DNA of 5,501 nt from Candidatus Curtissbacteria bacterium RIFCSPLOWO2_01_FULL_41_18. Its GTDB lineage: Bacteria; Patescibacteriota; Microgenomatia; Curtissbacterales; GWA2-41-24. A program made the position numbers and the translations under genes. Shown here piece by piece: positions 3,733-5,501 of this stretch. Positions within the stretch are counted from its first letter, which is position 1. Each line of letters opens with the position of its first letter. Location of the stretch: positions 1-5,501 of the forward strand of contig MFBQ01000023.1 of NCBI GenBank assembly GCA_001776475.1. Reading direction: 5' to 3'. The notes under the pieces were generated by a model. The model was not told the origin of the DNA and did no database searches. It worked only from the letters and a program-made list of their open reading frames with translations.

Positions 3733-5139
3733 ATGCCTAAACCTCTTGTATCCGTAAAAGTTAAAAGTAAAATTGGCAAAGTCGGGGAAAAAGATGATAT
3801 CAACCTTTCCGAGGCGCCACTTAAGAGCGTTATTGATTTGAGAACTGAGTCCCAAGCAAAGGTAGAAGATGAATATGGCACTTTGCCTGTTGCCGAACCC
3901 AGCTTGAGTGATAACAGCGCAAGACTTAGCCAAAACGCCACGCAGAATGGTGGCAGCGCTCGCAGTTTTGCGAGCGGTGAGGACAAATTTTTCGATAACG
4001 GCATACCCAATACCTCGGGTAGAGACGTGCCTACCCAGGAAGTTCATGGGATATTGGATATGGTAGGTGACGGCCACGGGTTTTTGCGCCCCAAGTTTAG
4101 GCCAAGCGATGAGGATGTTTATATCTCGGCATCGCAAATTCGCAAATTTGCGCTAAGAGCCGGTGATGATGTAGTTGGACTCGGAAGACCGCCTAAGGAG
4201 AGTGAGCGTTACTTCGGGCTTTTAAAAGTAGTCAAGATCAATGGTTTCGATGCTGAGAAACAGGGTAGCCGAGTCAGATTTGAATCTTTGACTCCGATAT
4301 ACCCTGACGAAAAGCTGACGCTGGAAACCGGCAAAGCGCCTCTTTCAACCAGAGTTATCGATCTAATTGCTCCCATTGGTAAAGGTCAGCGGGGAATGGT
4401 GGTGTCGCCACCTAAAGCGGGCAAGACAACGATACTTAAAGATATTGCCCGCGGCATATCGGAAAATTACCCCAAGGTCCATTTGATGGCCTCCTTAATT
4501 GGTGAGAGACCGGAGGAGGTTACCGATATTTCCAGGTCTGTTAAGGGTGAGGTAATTGCCTCAAACTTTGACGAGCCGGCTGAATATCAAACGAGAGTTG
4601 CCGAGATTACTTTGGAGCGTGCAAAAAGACTTGTTGAGAAGGGACTTGATGTAGTTATACTTCTTGATTCAATTACCAGACTAGCTCGTGCCTACAATCT
4701 TTCCGTACCGCCATCCGGAAGAACCTTGACCGGAGGTTTTGATCCCGCAGCCTTGTACCCGCCAAAGCGCTTCTTTGGAGCCGCCAGAAATTGTGAAGAG
4801 GGTGGTTCTTTAACAATTATTGGTACGGCCTTAATTGATACGGGTTCGAGAATGGATGATCTTATCTATGAGGAGTTTAAGGGTACGGGTAACATGGAGC
4901 TGCACTTGGACAGACGCCTTGCCGAGCGCAGAATTTACCCTTCAATTGATATTGAAAGATCTTCAACCAGGCAAGAACAGCTTCTGTTTGGCGATGAGGA
5001 GTATAAGAAAATTATAACGATGAGAAGGATGCTTTCGGTTTTAAATCCTGATGAGCGAACCGAAATTTTGATAGACAGACTTTCCAAAACCGCATCGGAT
5101 AAGGAATTTTTAGAAAGTTTATCAAAGGATATAAAGTAA
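3733..5139 (+). CDS. rho: Transcription termination factor Rho
   Basis: Rho is the hexameric RNA-dependent ATPase/helicase that loads on nascent RNA in the cytoplasm and ends transcription. The product has 468 residues against 419 in E. coli. Residues 1-100 are a charged, probably disordered extension with no clear N-terminal helix bundle. The cold-shock-like RNA-binding domain spans about 103-172, with GHGFLR at 114-119, DVYIS at 128-132 and SERY at 157-160. In the ATPase domain, Walker A is PPKAGKT (226-232, Lys231), the catalytic Glu is E258 in GERPEEV, Walker B is DVVILLD (306-312), the Q-loop follows LTGG (332-335), the R-loop is DTGSR (369-373) and the arginine finger is R413. From Walker A to R413 the numbering runs at E. 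coli plus 47 without gaps at the residues checked. G257 replaces E. coli D210. The start lacks a Shine-Dalgarno site at normal distance; GGAGA (3706-3710) lies too far upstream. rho has its own promoter and structured leader. Confidence 0.98.
   Translation: MPKPLVSVKVKSKIGKVGEKDDINLSEAPLKSVIDLRTESQAKVEDEYGTLPVAEPSLSDNSARLSQNATQNGGSARSFASGEDKFFDNGIPNTSGRDVPTQEVHGILDMVGDGHGFLRPKFRPSDEDVYISASQIRKFALRAGDDVVGLGRPPKESERYFGLLKVVKINGFDAEKQGSRVRFESLTPIYPDEKLTLETGKAPLSTRVIDLIAPIGKGQRGMVVSPPKAGKTTILKDIARGISENYPKVHLMASLIGERPEEVTDISRSVKGEVIASNFDEPAEYQTRVAEITLERAKRLVEKGLDVVILLDSITRLARAYNLSVPPSGRTLTGGFDPAALYPPKRFFGAARNCEEGGSLTIIGTALIDTGSRMDDLIYEEFKGTGNMELHLDRRLAERRIYPSIDIERSSTRQEQLLFGDEEYKKIITMRRMLSVLNPDERTEILIDRLSKTASDKEFLESLSKDIK
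3957..3976. repeat. Perfect GC-rich palindrome inside the rho N-terminal extension
   Basis: CGCTCGCA (3957-3964) and TGCGAGCG (3969-3976) form a perfect 8-bp stem with a GTTT loop. It encodes about residues 75-82, in the variable, low-complexity extension before the RNA-binding domain. The GC content stands out from the surrounding codons. It may be a captured REP-like element or an mRNA hairpin in the early coding region. Confidence 0.5.
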
Positions 5140-5192
5140 ATCTAAAAATTCCTTGCGCCCGCCTTTGGCGGGTCTAAAAGAGTTTTTAGATT
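5139..5192 (+). terminator. Nested stem-loop after rho
   Basis: An inner stem CCCGCC-TTT-GGCGGG (5158-5172) sits inside a 10-bp outer stem AATCTAAAAA (5139-5148) and TTTTTAGATT (5183-5192), which begins on the last base of the rho stop codon. Five T (5183-5187) follow the inner hairpin after ten bases, and A-rich bases mirror them on the left, so weak bidirectional termination is possible. The inner core shares an exact 12-mer with the palindrome at 2482-2510. Confidence 0.6.
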
Positions 5193-5314
5193 CACTATCT
5201 TATAAAATAAAATGCAAAATGCAAAGTTGAGGGAGTTAATTTCATCAGCTTTTTATTTTAGGTTTAAGAAATTGCAATTTTTAACTTTTCACTTTAAACT
5301 TTTAAGTTGATACC

Positions 5315-5501
5315 GTGGATCACGACCCCATATATCGCGAGTTTGGGCATTTTATTAAGGCGCTTTTTAACTATACTTTTCATCGACTTCGAAAATCCGG
5401 ACTTCGTTTTGAGGCGGTTAAGGATTTCGTAGTTGACATTTTGATGGTCAGACGGGGTGCCAATACCTCTTTATTTGTTCACGGATCAATTTTGGGACTG
5501 G
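5315..5501 (+). CDS. 5' part of an unidentified gene, probably a membrane-associated protein
   Basis: An open frame starts at GTG 5315 and continues off the window for 62 complete codons. An in-frame TAA at 5303-5305 excludes an earlier start, and no ATG precedes it. The product begins VDHDPIYREFGHFIKAL, is basic with many aromatic residues, and turns hydrophobic at the end (SLFVHGSILGL), as if a membrane helix were beginning. No Shine-Dalgarno sequence is visible; the upstream 100 bases are AT-rich with a 12-bp dyad AAATTGCAATTT (5269-5280). A secreted or anchored envelope protein, for instance a peptidase with an N-terminal membrane segment, would fit, but this is a guess from the N-terminus only. 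Confidence 0.65.
   Translation, partial: MDHDPIYREFGHFIKALFNYTFHRLRKSGLRFEAVKDFVVDILMVRRGANTSLFVHGSILGL

Noticed and set aside
3676..4137. Minus-strand 153-codon open frame opposite the rho start
   Set aside because: It overlaps the rho leader and the well-supported rho coding frame, and its translation has no recognisable motif.
5227..5256. TTGAGG with TTTTAT as a promoter for the last gene
   Set aside because: Both hexamers match the consensus poorly in a T-rich stretch, so chance is a sufficient explanation.

Overview
The window reads as an accessory surface-protein locus joined to a housekeeping gene, from a small-genome bacterium. The best-supported gene is rho (transcription termination factor) at 3733-5139. 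Moderate GC, AT-rich spacers, standard stop usage (no in-frame TGA), few Shine-Dalgarno sites, Thr/Pro-rich secreted proteins with LPxTG-like tails, and many short GC-rich palindromes in the spacers together suggest a Candidate Phyla Radiation (Patescibacteria, perhaps Microgenomates-like) lineage. This placement is an inference from style, not from a marker tree.

Layout, all on the + strand. Positions 1-83 hold the 3' end of an upstream transcript, closed by a strong intrinsic terminator (44-83). Positions 84-503 are non-coding but rich in signals: an orphan promoter-like pair (241-270), a compound hairpin (290-326), a 16-bp tandem repeat merging into a 10-bp palindrome (361-402), a near-consensus sigma70-type promoter (416-444) and a 5'-leader hairpin (455-486). 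Then comes a 658-residue membrane protein (504-2480) with a coiled coil, about 240 residues of Thr/Pro repeats, an LPPTG motif, a C-terminal membrane segment and an acidic tail. A 53-bp spacer with a GC palindrome leads to a 306-residue secreted protein (2534-3454) with a signal peptide, a DUF11-like beta domain, a Pro/Thr and Asn/Thr linker and a QPETG-plus-membrane C-terminus. Two hairpins (3465-3536) end this unit. rho follows with its own promoter (3573-3601), a long leader with a compound hairpin (3611-3652) and a nested stem-loop after the stop (5139-5192). A further gene starts at 5315 and runs off the window.

The two surface proteins probably form one transcription unit and share a design: N-terminal export or anchor segment, extracellular domain, Thr/Pro-rich stalk, and C-terminal LPxTG-like motif plus membrane helix. 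rho is probably transcribed separately. I do not see a clearly new multi-gene system. The items most worth a second look are the structured leaders placed directly after two strong promoters, the recurring GC palindromes (some inside coding sequence), the odd topology of the 658-residue protein with its near-identical internal DNA repeats, and a Rho substitution at the position of a known bicyclomycin contact.
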